A stretch of 64,000 bases of DNA from Dillenia suffruticosa (lineage: Eukaryota > Streptophyta > Magnoliopsida > Dilleniales > Dilleniaceae), in assembly GCA_033439265.1 (NCBI GenBank), contig JAVTVX010000010.1:5084001-5148000 (forward strand), given 5' to 3'. The notes beneath the pieces are model-generated. The model was not told the DNA's origin, made no database searches, and was given only the letters and a program-made list of their open reading frames with translations. The translations under genes and the position numbers were made by a program. The stretch's first letter is position 1, and each line of letters starts with the position of its first letter. Below, one piece after another: positions 1 to 11,168 of the stretch.

Positions 1-3000
1 AAAGGAGTCGTCGAAGAAAATCACAGGGCACTTGCTTCCGATAACCGTTAGTTATTATTATTATTATTATTATTATTATTTATATTTTGATTATGTATAT
101 TTTGAATTGAATAAAGTTTTTAATGCAAGTTAATGTGATTTTTTTAACAGTCATGGGAGGAGGAGGAAAATGACAAGTATGAAACAACATTGATTGGAAC
201 AAGGGTAAAGACTGGTACAAGGGTAAAGACCACGCCGATTCAAACGAGGTGCTCTCCTAAGCAAATAAAAGAGTTATTTTCTACTCTTACTGATGATATG
301 AAAGTTATAGTTAAAAATATAGGATTCGGTAACCTTTTGAAACTTAGTTGTGATACACTAAGTCGAAAATTATGTGAAGAACTGATAATGAGGTTTGAAC
401 CTATAGAAAAACGTCTCTCTATCGGTTTAAATCAGAATTTTAAGCTGACAGTCGAAGATGTGGGCCGAATTTTAGGAATTCCTTATAAAGGACGGGATGT
501 TTTGGATTGTTCATCTACTGTATCCTTGGAGATGAGAAAAAACTTTTCAAAACTTAAGCATAGTCAATTAAAACAATATATGCAAGAGATGCAGATGGAA
601 GATGCCTCCTCCTGTCTGAAGTTTAGACAATACTTTCTTTTATTTCTGCTTGGATGTTTTTTATGTCCCACAACAAATGTTTACCCTGCTTCAAGACACC
701 TCAGTGCTACTATTGATGTGGAGAATGCTGACCAATACAATTGGGCTAAATTTGTCTTACAATGGTTAGCTGATGAAGTTTATCAATTCAAAGGTGTTAT
801 AAATAATGGAAGAGAGGAGGAAGAGAGGAAGAAAACAGGAATAGGTAGTTGTTTATTTTTACTTATGGTAAGTTTTTAATATAATTTAATTCAATTTTTA
901 TAAATATTATAATTTAGTATTAATAAATATATCCAGAATAATATTGGTCTTGTGCACACAGATCTTTTATTTTGAGAATGTAAAAATTGGTGATTTATGA
1001 GGAAAAATAACAAAACAACCTATTCAGTTTTGGACGACGGATCGTGTAAATCGAAGAGTGGGATTCGAGCGTGGAAATGTAAGTTAAGTTTATATTGTAT
1101 TGTATGATTTAAGTTGTTTATATTTGATTAGAATCGTATATAATTTGAGTTTCACTGTAGAGTTTATTATCCAATGTCAAAAGATTTGTTGCAAAATCTA
1201 TTGAAACAGTTGAAACAGTTGGAGAAAAAATAAAAAAGGTAAAATTACAAACATTACTATCTCACCACAGTGTAGTTACCAATGACTTACTCTGTGATAT
1301 TAATTTTACAGAAAATTGATATAAAACAGGAAATTAAAAATTTTTTGAAGGAGTCAATTCGAATTCAGTCTGATTTCTTGCGCAAACTCTCTGAATATGA
1401 TGATGAGCAAGAAGAGGAGGAAGCAGACGAAACAAAGGGTAAGGACAGTCATTTTAATGAGGACCAACAACATAAAAGCCAAGATTTGGAGGATAGTTTG
1501 GAGAATAAAAGGTATGAGGATAAAGGGTCGGAGCCTGAGAAGCCTGAAGATGAACCTGATGATGTTGAATTATATAAAGTTGTGAATACATTAACTGAAA
1601 TGAAGGATAAGGATACAACATCTATAGTTTCTAACTTTCCCTTTCCCTTTGCTAACCCAAAGATTTTTTCTGATGAAGAAGAAAATATTTGGCTTTTTTA
1701 TGGACGAAAAGCCATGAAAAATAATGATAGGTAAGGGTGTTATAATCGTTCTCATTTGATTATTATTGTGATATATGTTACTAAATCTAGTTTTTTTGAT
1801 AGAACAATTTTATGTAATATTGATGGATACTATATGAGCTGGAGCGATAGTTATGAATTGGTACCACCTCACTGGATTGGCACGCTGGTATGAATTTATC
1901 AATTTTTTCTTTTTATTATTATGATCGCATAATTATGATTATAATTATATAATATTATGTTTGCAGACTATGGATTGCTATATACGTTTACTTAACATTA
2001 CCTACTGCACTTTCTCCAGATGTGTTTTGCCATTATGGTTTTCTGTAAGTATTTTTCTGTTTTCATCTTCTTTTTTGATATATTCTTAATCTTTCCTCAA
2101 CACCTAAGTCAATTGCCAAGACCACTTATTATATTCATATACACATAATACTCCTTGCATTATTTTCTTTTCTCACTCATAGTTTTCTCATATAGATGTT
2201 ATGGTTTCTAATATAGATGTCCGTCGTTTCTGCTTGTGACAATCAAAATAACTGGAATATTTCGATAGTCGATAATTGTTTGTCTGAGGAAGTACTTGGA
2301 TTCGACTATCGATTGTGTAACCTAGTGAGTACTTTAACATTAGACACTATTATTATACATTCTATTATTATACATTTATGTTAATAAGGTATATTAATGT
2401 ATACCTTATTTTTTTTCAGGTATTCATCCCTGTTCTTTTCAAGGAACATTGGTTTTGTTTTGCTTTACGCAATCAAATAATGTACTACCTAGACTCTGGT
2501 TATAGAGGTCACGAAAATATTAACTTCCAAACTTTTATGGTAATTATTACTTAATATATTTAAATATCAAATTTTATTCAATTATAAACTATAATATTTT
2601 CCTTAATTTTCAGAAAATTTGTATTGAAAGGATTTATGAAAATTCTCTCCATATTTCCAACATTGTTCGTGTTGAAGTTCAACAGCAGCCTAATACGTAA
2701 GTTACAATTTACTACATAATTTTGATTTTATGATAATGCATACCTAAAATATTTTTTATATATCAGAAATGATTGCGGAATATTTGTTATGAGGTTTTTG
2801 GAAATATGGGAACCGGGAATGTTTTTAAGTACACCAAGTCAAGAAGTATGTTCTCCCACACCTTATTTCAATTTTGTATTGTATTTGTATTAAAATTATT
2901 AATTGTTTCATTTTATGAAATGCAGGATCTTATTTTCTTAAGGAAAGAATATTTTCTCAAACTTCTGATGTCTGATCATAATACGGTCCGTGCGGAGATG

Positions 3001-3120
3001 ATATCCAACATAAGGATGAACACCGAGGAAACAAAAAATATCAAGTTTGAAGGAATTCAGACAAAAGAGCAGAGAAAAAATGAGAGAAAAGGAAAAAGAA
3101 AAATTATTAAAAAATTGTAA
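1..3120 (+). CDS. ULP1-like C48 cysteine protease gene, 5' end outside the window
   Basis: Exons read by eye with GT/AG borders and matching phases: 1-46, 151-867, 962-1078, 1161-1238, 1312-1730, 1803-1887, 1967-2044, 2217-2324, 2420-2539, 2614-2696, 2767-2845, 2926-3120. The 151-867 exon resembles the N-terminal domain found before plant ULP1 domains (KNIGFGNLLKL, LTVEDVGRILGIP, FLLGCFLCPTTNVY, YNWAKFVLQWL). Exon 1312-1730 is acidic and low-complexity. The last exons carry the SUMO-protease triad: His in KEHWFCFAL (2420-2539), Asp in YYLDSG, the Gln-rich QQQPN and Cys in NDCGIFVMRF (2767-2845). The C-terminus is basic (KGKRKIIKKL). One in-frame TGA lies at 998-1000 in the third exon, so this copy may be broken, or that exon may be spliced differently. 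Such genes are known in plants as cargo of Mutator-like (Kaonashi) and CACTA elements; a CACTA-type end lies 2.4 kb downstream. Family sure; activity unknown. Confidence 0.75.
52..80. repeat. (TTA)n microsatellite
   Basis: A perfect run of TTA/ATT triplets in the first intron of the ULP1-like gene. Confidence 0.9.
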
Positions 3121-4012
3121 AATTGTTGTATAAAAACTCTTTATAAATCCAATTTTTCTCTTCTTAGCAATAAATTTACTATATTTTATTAGTTATTTAT
3201 TAATTATCACTTACTTATTTACCACTTATTACTACTTACTTTACTTACTTACTTACGGTACATCACTCAAAATCAACTTTTTTATCATAACTTATCACCA
3301 TTATTATTACTTATTACTTATTATTATTACTTATTACCTTGTAATTTTAAATTTTTTCTCTATTATTGTTTGTTTGTATAGAAAAAAACAAATTTTTCTA
3401 CTAAAATTATTTTTTTTACATTTTATTTGTATTTTTTTTCATTTGGTTATTAGTTTTTTATTATTTTTAATAACCTCCCACCCTTTTTTCTTATCTTTTT
3501 CTTATTCAACTTTTCATTATTTTCATTATTTATAAATGATTACAACAATATATATTTTTTAGATAATTTTGTATTAAATATATAGATTTTTTACTGTTTT
3601 AATTTATTTTTTAATTTATTTATTTATCAAATAGTTTATATAAATTCTATTTGTTAGCACTTGTTTGTTAAATTTGAAATAAAACAATTAAATTTTTTTG
3701 CTTTTCTTTTCTTTGAAATAAAATGATAAAATTTTTTAGTGCTTGTCTAAAATTAATTAATTTTTTTGGTAAAAAATAATTAAATTGGAATAAATAAACA
3801 AAAATTTTGGCATGAAAAAAAATTGATTAAATTAGAAAATTATTTTTTACAGAATATTAAAGATTTTATGGTAGAGTTATGTTAAAAAGATAAATTTGTA
3901 AATTAAATAACTGTTATTTTTTTTTTGAATTTATATTAAATTATATAATATTGATAATTAATGTATCATTCCACCAATATATTTCTCTCATTCTTCCATT
4001 TTGTAATAGTGG
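3121..4012. other. AT-rich 3' flank of the ULP1-like gene
   Basis: Almost pure A/T with short TTAC-type repeats around 3200-3330. I see no coding potential; short open frames here are composition artefacts. Confidence 0.6.
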
Positions 4013-4690
4013 AAAAAAATTGAATAAAAACACTTGTAATAGTGAAAAAAAAAGGAATAAAAAGACAGTAAAAAAAATAGAAAGTAAAAAAAAGGAAAAA
4101 GAAAAAGAAGAAGAAACAAAAAAAAAAGTTAAATAAACCGAAGGTGAAGGGTAAAAAAAATGGGAAAAAAATAAAAAAGAAGGGTGAAGGGTAAAAAAAA
4201 AGTAAAAAAAAAAAACAAAAGCAAAAAATAAATATGTGAAAAAAAGAAGTAAAAAAAAAAGAAAGAAGAAATCAAAAAATAAAAAAAAAATAAAAAAAGG
4301 GCATAGTAATGCCCCGCGGTTGCAACCGCTCCCTACGTGGTTGCAAGCGCCCGCGGGGTGCTAGGAATTAGAGCGCTCGTGCAGTTGCAGGCGCGGGGCA
4401 CACGGATGCAACCGCACACAGGGGTGTTCGCAATCCCCGTGAGTTCGGTTGCAGCCGTGGGCCAAGCGCTTGCAACCACCACAGTGGCCTTTTTCCCTTT
4501 TTTTGTTTTTTTCTTACTCTCTACATTTCCCACGTTTCATTTTTTTATTCTTTTTCCACTCAACCTTCCACACTTTTTTCTATTTTTCTTATTTCTTTTT
4601 TTTTCTATACAAAAATATTTTTCTATTTTTCTTATTTCTTTTTTTGTCTATAAAAAAATATTTAAATTTTTTAAATTGTTAATATAAGAG
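4013..4690. repeat. Purine tract, GC-rich core, pyrimidine tract
   Basis: About 4015-4300 is A/G on the plus strand, including repeated GGGTGAAGGGTAAAAA. It is followed by a sharply GC-rich core (4305-4485) with repeated GTTGCAA words, including GCGGTTGCAACCGC. Then 4486-4680 is T/C. The arrangement is a large, loose mirror/inverted structure. The GAAGGGT word is the reverse complement of the ACCCTTC word that recurs in the 37.8-40.2 kb array, so the two may be related repeats in opposite orientation. Lysine- and phenylalanine-rich open frames here are not genes. Confidence 0.6.
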
Positions 4691-5199
4691 AATTTAAATT
4701 AATATTAACTAACATATATTTTCCAATAATTTATAATTTATAATAATATCTACAGTAATATTATTAGTATATTGTGTATCTCAAAATAATTCTAATAATT
4801 TATAATTTATAATAATATTACAGTAATATTATTAGAAAATAGTAATTCTAATTTTTTTATACTCACAGAATTATCACAAGTTATTACACTACTTATCACA
4901 AGTTATAATATCTTACCATCTTACCATGTTATATTATCTTACCATTATCATTTGTTACCATTACTTATTATAGCAGACTTATTACCGTGTTATAACATCT
5001 TACCACTAGGTTATTACCATTGCTTATCATGTTATAACTTATAACTTATTACAATACACATTATAAATTACCCATTTTATATTAACTCTAAAATTTTATT
5101 GTTCCTAAAAATTATATAAATATATATAAACTAAAACCGTTATAATTATAATTGTATATAGCATTTTCAATTATCATTATTATTTATGTATGATTAAAT

Positions 5200-5495
5200 A
5201 GATCCAGTAGACCCTAAAAACAGAGTCAGATTATTTTCAACCCATCCCTAAAAATATTATATTTACCGACGACAAATAATAGCCATTAGAAATTGAATAT
5301 TATTTTTACCGACGGCTGTGTTAATTTTATTCACGGTTCATAAACTTTTATCGACGTTATAATTTAAACCGTTGAAAAATGTATTTTTTTTCCCTACGGT
5401 TTTGTAAAAGACGTCCGCATAAGCAAGAAAAAACCGTTGTTAAAGGTTACCGATAATAAAAGTTACCGTGGGTATAAGGATTTAATTTTGTAGTG
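5200..5495 (+). mobile_element. CACTA-type (En/Spm) transposon right terminus
   Basis: The stretch ends in ATTTTGTAGTG (5485-5495), the reverse complement of the CACTACAAAAT ends of plant CACTA elements. The preceding 250 bp contain subterminal words related to ACCGACGGC, ACCGTTG and GGTTACCGAT, as is usual near CACTA ends. The other end must lie left of the window if the ULP1-like gene at 1-3120 is internal. No transposase is visible in the window, so the link to the gene is inferred from position. Confidence 0.6.
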
Positions 5496-5500
5496 GTGTT

Positions 5501-5782
5501 TTGCATGAGAACTTTCAATGCTTTTTCAATCTATTTATATTAAATGAGTCAACTAACTCACATACACAACTAACCCTTAAAATGATCAGAAAGGCTAAAG
5601 AATTGTTGGTTGGCGAATGGTGCATGCAGGCACTCCAAGTTAATATGATGAGTTATGCAGGAAGAGCGGACTTGCAAATTATGGCAGCAAAGGGCATAAT
5701 CCCTGATCCAAAATTTCTTGCCAAGTGCTTTGAGGACTCATTGATGGAAATGTGGGATGCTGCCACAAAACTGCAATCGTAG
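5501..5782 (+). other. Open frame of 93 codons, unrecognised
   Basis: Frame opening just after the CACTA-type end. Its second half (from about 5581) has gene-like composition (KELLVGEWCMQAL, YAGRADLQIMAAKGIIPDPK, then a CFEDSLMEMWDAATKLQS-type end) and contrasts with the AT-rich surroundings. It could be the last exon of a host gene or a captured fragment, since it lies between two transposon-like ends. I do not recognise the family. Confidence 0.35.
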
Positions 5783-6009
5783 ATTGCTCTTTGGATTGGA
5801 TGTAAAAAATTATGGAAAATTACATGCTGGACATTAATGACTCTTGTTCTCAAGTTCAAACACTTGCTAGTTTTATGAAAATATTAAATAGACAGAAGGA
5901 TTTTGGCAATCGGCTATTGATAGAATTCTAACAGCGATTTTAGTTTATTTAATCCTTATATGAAGGAAAGTTACCGATCGTTCTTTGAATTTGATGTTAA
6001 AAAATTAAA

Positions 6010-6335
6010 AAAAAATTATGACAGAAACCGCGGGTGACGTCAGACATGTATTTCAACCTATGCTAGCGGCCTTGGTGACTGCGAGCAAATGTTCGAACCT
6101 ATGCCAACGGCCAAGTAATCGCTGGCATAGACCTCACCTATACCTACGGCTAGGTAACCGCCGGTAAATGTCCGAACTTATGGCAACGACACCATTGGTA
6201 TAGACCTTTACTAGCGTGAACATAGTTAATGGAAATATTGACTGCCGGAGAAGACCCACACCATTTGCCGACGGTTTCTAAGGTATTTACCAGCGATTTT
6301 GGGCCGTCAGTAAAGGTCTTTTTTTTTTGCAATGA
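6010..6335 (+). mobile_element. Second, decayed CACTA-like terminus
   Basis: Repeated units of roughly 60 bp built around CTATGCCAACGGCCAAGTAA, CTACGGCTAGGTAACCGCCGG, TTGCCGACGGTTTC and ACCAGCGATTTTGG, ending in a T-run and GCAATG near 6335. GCAATG is two transitions from GTAGTG, so this looks like a CACTA end with mutated terminal bases. It is a different family member from the end at 5495. Confidence 0.45.
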
Positions 6336-6339
6336 TGTT

Positions 6340-7620
6340 ATTAGATTAATGATTCATGAACTGTAGAAAAAAGAATTTTAACTTTTCAATGTTATGAACT
6401 ATTAAAGGTGAGTTTTGCTCCACTAATAATACTTTTGCTAACTTGAATGGGATGACTTGACCGTATGATGATCTCAAAGGATGAGACCTACAAGAAAACT
6501 GCCAAAGGGTACTCTAACAGGAAAACTTCGATGTTCAAGTTAGCGAACGAATTTTGAAAAAAAAAAGAAATAAACCGACATCCAGAGAAAGAGAGAGAGA
6601 GAGAGAGAGAGAGTTAGAGGACCCTGTATACTTGTGTGCCTTGTATAGGTTCAGAAGACTTACCTAGGCAATAGGCTTATTGAATCTATGTCTTTTGCTT
6701 GTAAGAGTCGTATGCATATGAGGTGATAAAATCCAAGTTTACTTATGAGCGTGTCCCAAGATTTCGGGAGGTCAGAGTATAGAATTTTCAAAAAATTACG
6801 AAATTTACCCATTTGGAAAGTATAGATCGTCATTGAGATTTTTTTCCTTATTAGCTACGGTTGTAAATCTCTTTTTCCATTTTCGAGGCGAATGTCTTTA
6901 GCGAATTGGGTAACTCATACTGGGTGTTGAGGAGGTATGGGACCAGATTGATCGAGATACAGAACAATCAGTTATCATAAAGGGTAATCGATCGGTGAGT
7001 TCCAACGAGATCTATTGATGTTCATGGGCTCGACAAGTCTGGGCTCCACAAATCTGGGCTTCACACAATTTAGGTTATATACAATTTAGAAGTAAGCCAA
7101 AGGTTGATATTTGGAAAGTCGCAGAGCGTTAATGTGTTTAATTGCCGAATAAATGATCATAGAGTAAATGTTTCGTGGGAAGTTGAAGAGATTGAAACTC
7201 CTCATTCAATGCTCACGATTCTCATTAGATCATTTTGTCTGCCCAAGGTCATGGAGATTACGTTTCCGCGGCTATAAATAAGGTTTGTATGCCCTAGCAT
7301 CGTCTTGCAGTTTGAATTTATAGACATGCAACATCTCACGGGTATGATCAAGTTTAAACCTTTGGCGATTCAATACAAGTTTATTACAATATCTTCCGAT
7401 AAGGAAATAGATCTCTTAATGACTCAAATGTTCACGGGTCTCTATGACAACCAAGAAAACTTTACTATCTCAAAGAAGTCCGAATCTATAGAAATTTTAC
7501 TACTACGGTTCCTATAATCTCAGAAAATATCATACGATGACCCGAGTATTCTTAAATTTGAGGGAAACTTCTGAGTATTCTTAAATTTGAGGGGAAGCTA
7601 TAGCTTTAGCTTACTGCACC
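6340..7620. other. Gene-free region with repeat remnants
   Basis: Contains a (GA)n run near 6585-6613, a TATA-like GGCTATAAATAAGG at about 7270, and two adjacent 29-bp copies beginning GAGTATTCTTAAATTTGAGG (7544-7572 and 7573-7600). The purine-rich end of that repeat and the TATA-like site suggest the rim of an old LTR element, but I could not find a partner LTR. The 70-codon frame at 7305-7517 matches nothing I recognise. Confidence 0.35.
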
Positions 7621-10172
7621 ATGCCCAACATATATAAGCTGGTGCGAATGGCATGACACAAACAAAGGCCACTAGCACCTTAGTAAAAAATGTCTTTTAA
7701 AAGTTAAATAACAACAAAGAACTAATCATTCAATTCCAGCACCAATAGGCGTATAGCTCCATAATGTGATAGCTTAAGTTTAATGTTTGAAAGCCATTAA
7801 CAGACTGGATGCCCCTGCTTATTCAAACATCAGCCAGCCTACACTGGAATTCACAAACCCAAATAGCCAAAAGAAAAGACTTACCTATAATTTTCAATTC
7901 AAAAAAAAAAAAGAAAAGAAAAAACTTTGAGATTGGAATTTCAAACAAAAAAAATAAAAAAAAAATGTTTGTCTATCAGAATTAGCTTTAACAACAGTTA
8001 TATGAGAAAATGACTTTGTAGAGCATAGCTAGAAAATATTGTCATTTTTAACCTTCTACAAATATATTTACTTTTTCAAAACATATAAAATTTGTCTAAC
8101 AATATATAGTAGAATACTAATTTAGTATCTACAGATTATATTACCCCAAATGAAAAGTTCTACTTTTTGATAAATATTAAATAGCATGATTACACTGTTT
8201 GAGCACAGCATTACGAGTGGCTAACCTATGAATTTCAACCAAGTTGATTCCAAATAACAAATCTCAAGTTACCCCAATAGTAGTATAAAGAAGAGGTAAT
8301 AAAGCCCACTTTAATTGCTTCAAAAAGATTGGTTGTAAAGTAATTCTAGCATGGAGGCTAGCATATTGCCCACACATATGCAGTGTAACCATGTGATGCA
8401 ACACAAAGCAAGTTTGACTATACAATAAAATAATGCCTCATCGTGGGAAAAGGAAGCCAAAAAGAAAAAGAGATCAGTAAGAAGGCTTACGCTGTGGCTT
8501 ATACTGCACTCCAACAGTTAACCTTCCCATTTTGCTGATGAGCCATGCATTTTTTGGGAATTCACTGGGCACTGACAGAATAGTCCTTGTGTATTATAAA
8601 CTTATCAAATAATTAGAATTTGTAAAACATGCCACACAAAAAACTCTTTTAGGGGAATTCAACCAAACAAATCTACCAGAAAAATAAAAAGAAAAGAGGG
8701 AGCAGCACCTGTAAACCTTATATACCACAGGATGTAGGTCACTAATTCATTATAGCGCACTAACTGAGAAGAAATTGCAGTGCAGAAGCAAATGAGATGA
8801 TGTAAAAGAAGATATAGCAAAACTGCGATAACATGAGTTGAAAAGTAAAAGAGATCCCACATAGATAAAAGAAGTCTATGGAAGCAACAAAGGCACGGTA
8901 ATTTGTACCAAACAATTCAATGTAAGAAGATATCCTTGTAAACCATGTTTCTGTTTAAGAGAAAAGACAATAAAATTAAAAATGCAGGTTACATATAAGA
9001 TAATGGCATAAACGTGGCTCCAAATGACAAATTTCCCAAGCCGTACCATAACCCCTGACACCAAAATCTTCCGAAGATACCCTGCAGGGGCAAAGACAAA
9101 ATAAAATGTTTGCAAAAGCACAAAACAAGTTTGGATACCAAACCAACTCAAGATTCCATAGCATGTTTTACCATAAAAAAATGCACCTTTTGTTTGATAG
9201 GAATGAGAAGATACCAAATGCTCCAAATCCAAATTTAGGGTAATAAGCACAGGATCTCATCTGTAAAATTCTTCAAAGCATAAACAAGAATATTAAAAGA
9301 ATATTCTTTATACAATGCAGAAAATGAAAATATACTCGGAAAAAAGTAAAATTATACTCTATAAAGTTTTAATTATGGTTCGGATTTTGAGACAAAAAGG
9401 TCCACAAATGTATTGGGATCATCAACATCACTGTTTCATAAGTAAGCATTGAGCCATCATTCAATAAATAAAGAAGCTTTAAGAAGTTTCAAAGTCAGGG
9501 CTACTGATGATTTAAATTAGGGGGGAAAAAAGATGTTCTACCTTTGCCAGCGAAACAGTGCATTTCCCACAATTTTCTCATCTGGCTTTTGATCAAGAGG
9601 GCCTGAAACCAGAAAAATTTAAGAGAAAGAAACAACTAGTCTCTTTTGGAATCCATCATCGTCATTCACAAAGAGAACTATTGGTAGAAAAAGTATTTAT
9701 GTGTGTTACAAGTCAAAAGTGATGTTCCTCCTCAATTTTAATAACTTCAGAAAGATTAGCATCTATCCTGTATCACATAATGAGCAAAGAAAATGCCCTT
9801 TTCCAATCACCAGACCAAAGAAGAGGAAGAATAGGACAAAGAAAAAAATATATTTCGAGAATAGACATGCAAATGAGGGAAAACCAGGAAGCATGGGGAA
9901 ACCATGAAGCACAAGACATTATTTGGACAAAAGAGAAAGAAAAATTATTAATCTATTATGATAAACTAAAACCATATAATGCCAAGTAAATTGCAATGTT
10001 ACCGCATCAGTTTCGCAAACCATGACCATGCATGCCTGAGAAGTATTGATTTAGCTAGCCCACTTGACTGTAACATTCCATGCCAGATGAAAATGAAGAA
10101 ACAAGTTCAGATAGTAGAAAGCTAAAATAGCTACTATTTGTAGGATGGCACAATTTTGATTCCAACCTGTAC
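7621..10172. other. No gene I can support; a few exon-like snippets on the minus strand
   Basis: Mostly low-complexity intergenic sequence. Three minus-strand stretches behind plausible AG acceptors have protein-like translations: about 9538-9600 (DQKPDEKIVGNALFRWQR), about 9020-9085 (FGRFWCQGLWYGLGNLSF) and about 8890-8960 (FTRISSYIELFGTNYRAFVA). They could be downstream exons of the broken gene at 10.2-10.95 kb or unrelated debris. I assign no function. Confidence 0.3.
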
Positions 10173-10951
10173 CTTCTCAAGCCATTCCTCTCATTGACTT
10201 CGTTCTCATCATGGGAACTGCGACCAGCTGCCACAGCATTCTTCAAGTTTGGCTCGATCTCAGCATCATTGGCCTTTGAGTCACCAAAACCACCGTCCTA
10301 CTGTTGTTTGAGGTAAAGGACATGAACCCAAATAATTGCATAAGCAAGCTGAATGCATGACAGACAGAAACGGAAGTTAAAACCAGATACCCAGCTCGTG
10401 AAAACCCAACTCTTTCATGAAGAACGTTATTACCATTTTCCTTGTTTTCTCTTGTTCCAATTCTCTAACTTCTTTCTCTTTCATCCTCTTAATTTCACCA
10501 GCAACCCGATCTGCTTTTGCCTGCAAGTGTCCATAAAATAAAGTTAATTAGAAGAGCAACAACAATACAGCATAGCATCATAAACCTTCTTCTTCTTGGT
10601 TTCTTCCTCCTTGGCACCAGGAACTGTTGAGGAACACTGCCGGCATTCTTCTGCACACTGGGAGAGTCCAAAGGTCCTTCATAAATTTTCCTGTATTTTT
10701 CTCCATGAAGCCAGTCAGCGATATTTGAACCTGTTTGCCATTCACATCCTGCAAAAGAAAAAACAGGTTTCTTTTGATATGCACATCCCTCTTCAGAATA
10801 TCAAAAAATACAGGATATGAATGGCAATTCCGAAAAAAATTAAGGCACTAAAATTGTTAGGGTTTCAGACGCAATTCAGAATATTAAGAAATTCAGAATA
10901 TCAAAAAATTAAGGCACTGATTACATCCATCTTAACTTTTGTCATGTCAAC
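10173..10951 (-). pseudogene. Broken SRRM1-like PWI-domain splicing factor gene fragment
   Basis: Minus-strand pieces in gene order. A short patch VDMTKVKMDVI lies at 10951-10919. Exon 10748-10586 carries VNGKQVQISLTGFMEKNTGKF, then in shifted frames QKNAGSVPQQFL and AKEEETKKKK. Exon 10520-10434 is a 29-codon basic/acidic helix (ADRVAGEIKRMKEKEVRELE). Exon 10297-10173 has GGFGDSKAND and NERNGLRR. These match, in order, the PWI domain and the helix after it in plant SRRM1-type pre-mRNA splicing proteins. The middle of the PWI domain (KPWIATRVTELLGFED in relatives) is missing, and two small deletions shift the frame in the 10748-10586 exon. Introns are kept, so it is a duplicated gene piece rather than a retrocopy. 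The RS-rich tail was not found. Confidence 0.7.
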
Positions 10952-11168
10952 CTTAATTCATCAACTGTATTCAGCATTACCACAGAAAACACAATAAAAA
11001 ATTCACTAATAATCATTTATCCTCTGCTTGGAACCAAAATGGAAATAAAAAAACCCCTTGGTTACCAACAGCCACCCCCAAACCCACATTTTTCAGCTCA
11101 TAGAACAATGCCGAATTAAAATTTAACAACTAGGAATGATTGAACCCAAAAGGCCAAAAAACCGGAGG

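Noticed and set aside
3951-4687. Lysine-rich and phenylalanine-rich frames
   Set aside because: They are products of the purine and pyrimidine tracts.
8659-9250. Hydrophobic minus-strand frames resembling membrane proteins
   Set aside because: No consistent exon chain or recognisable family; kept only as exon-like snippets in the region note.
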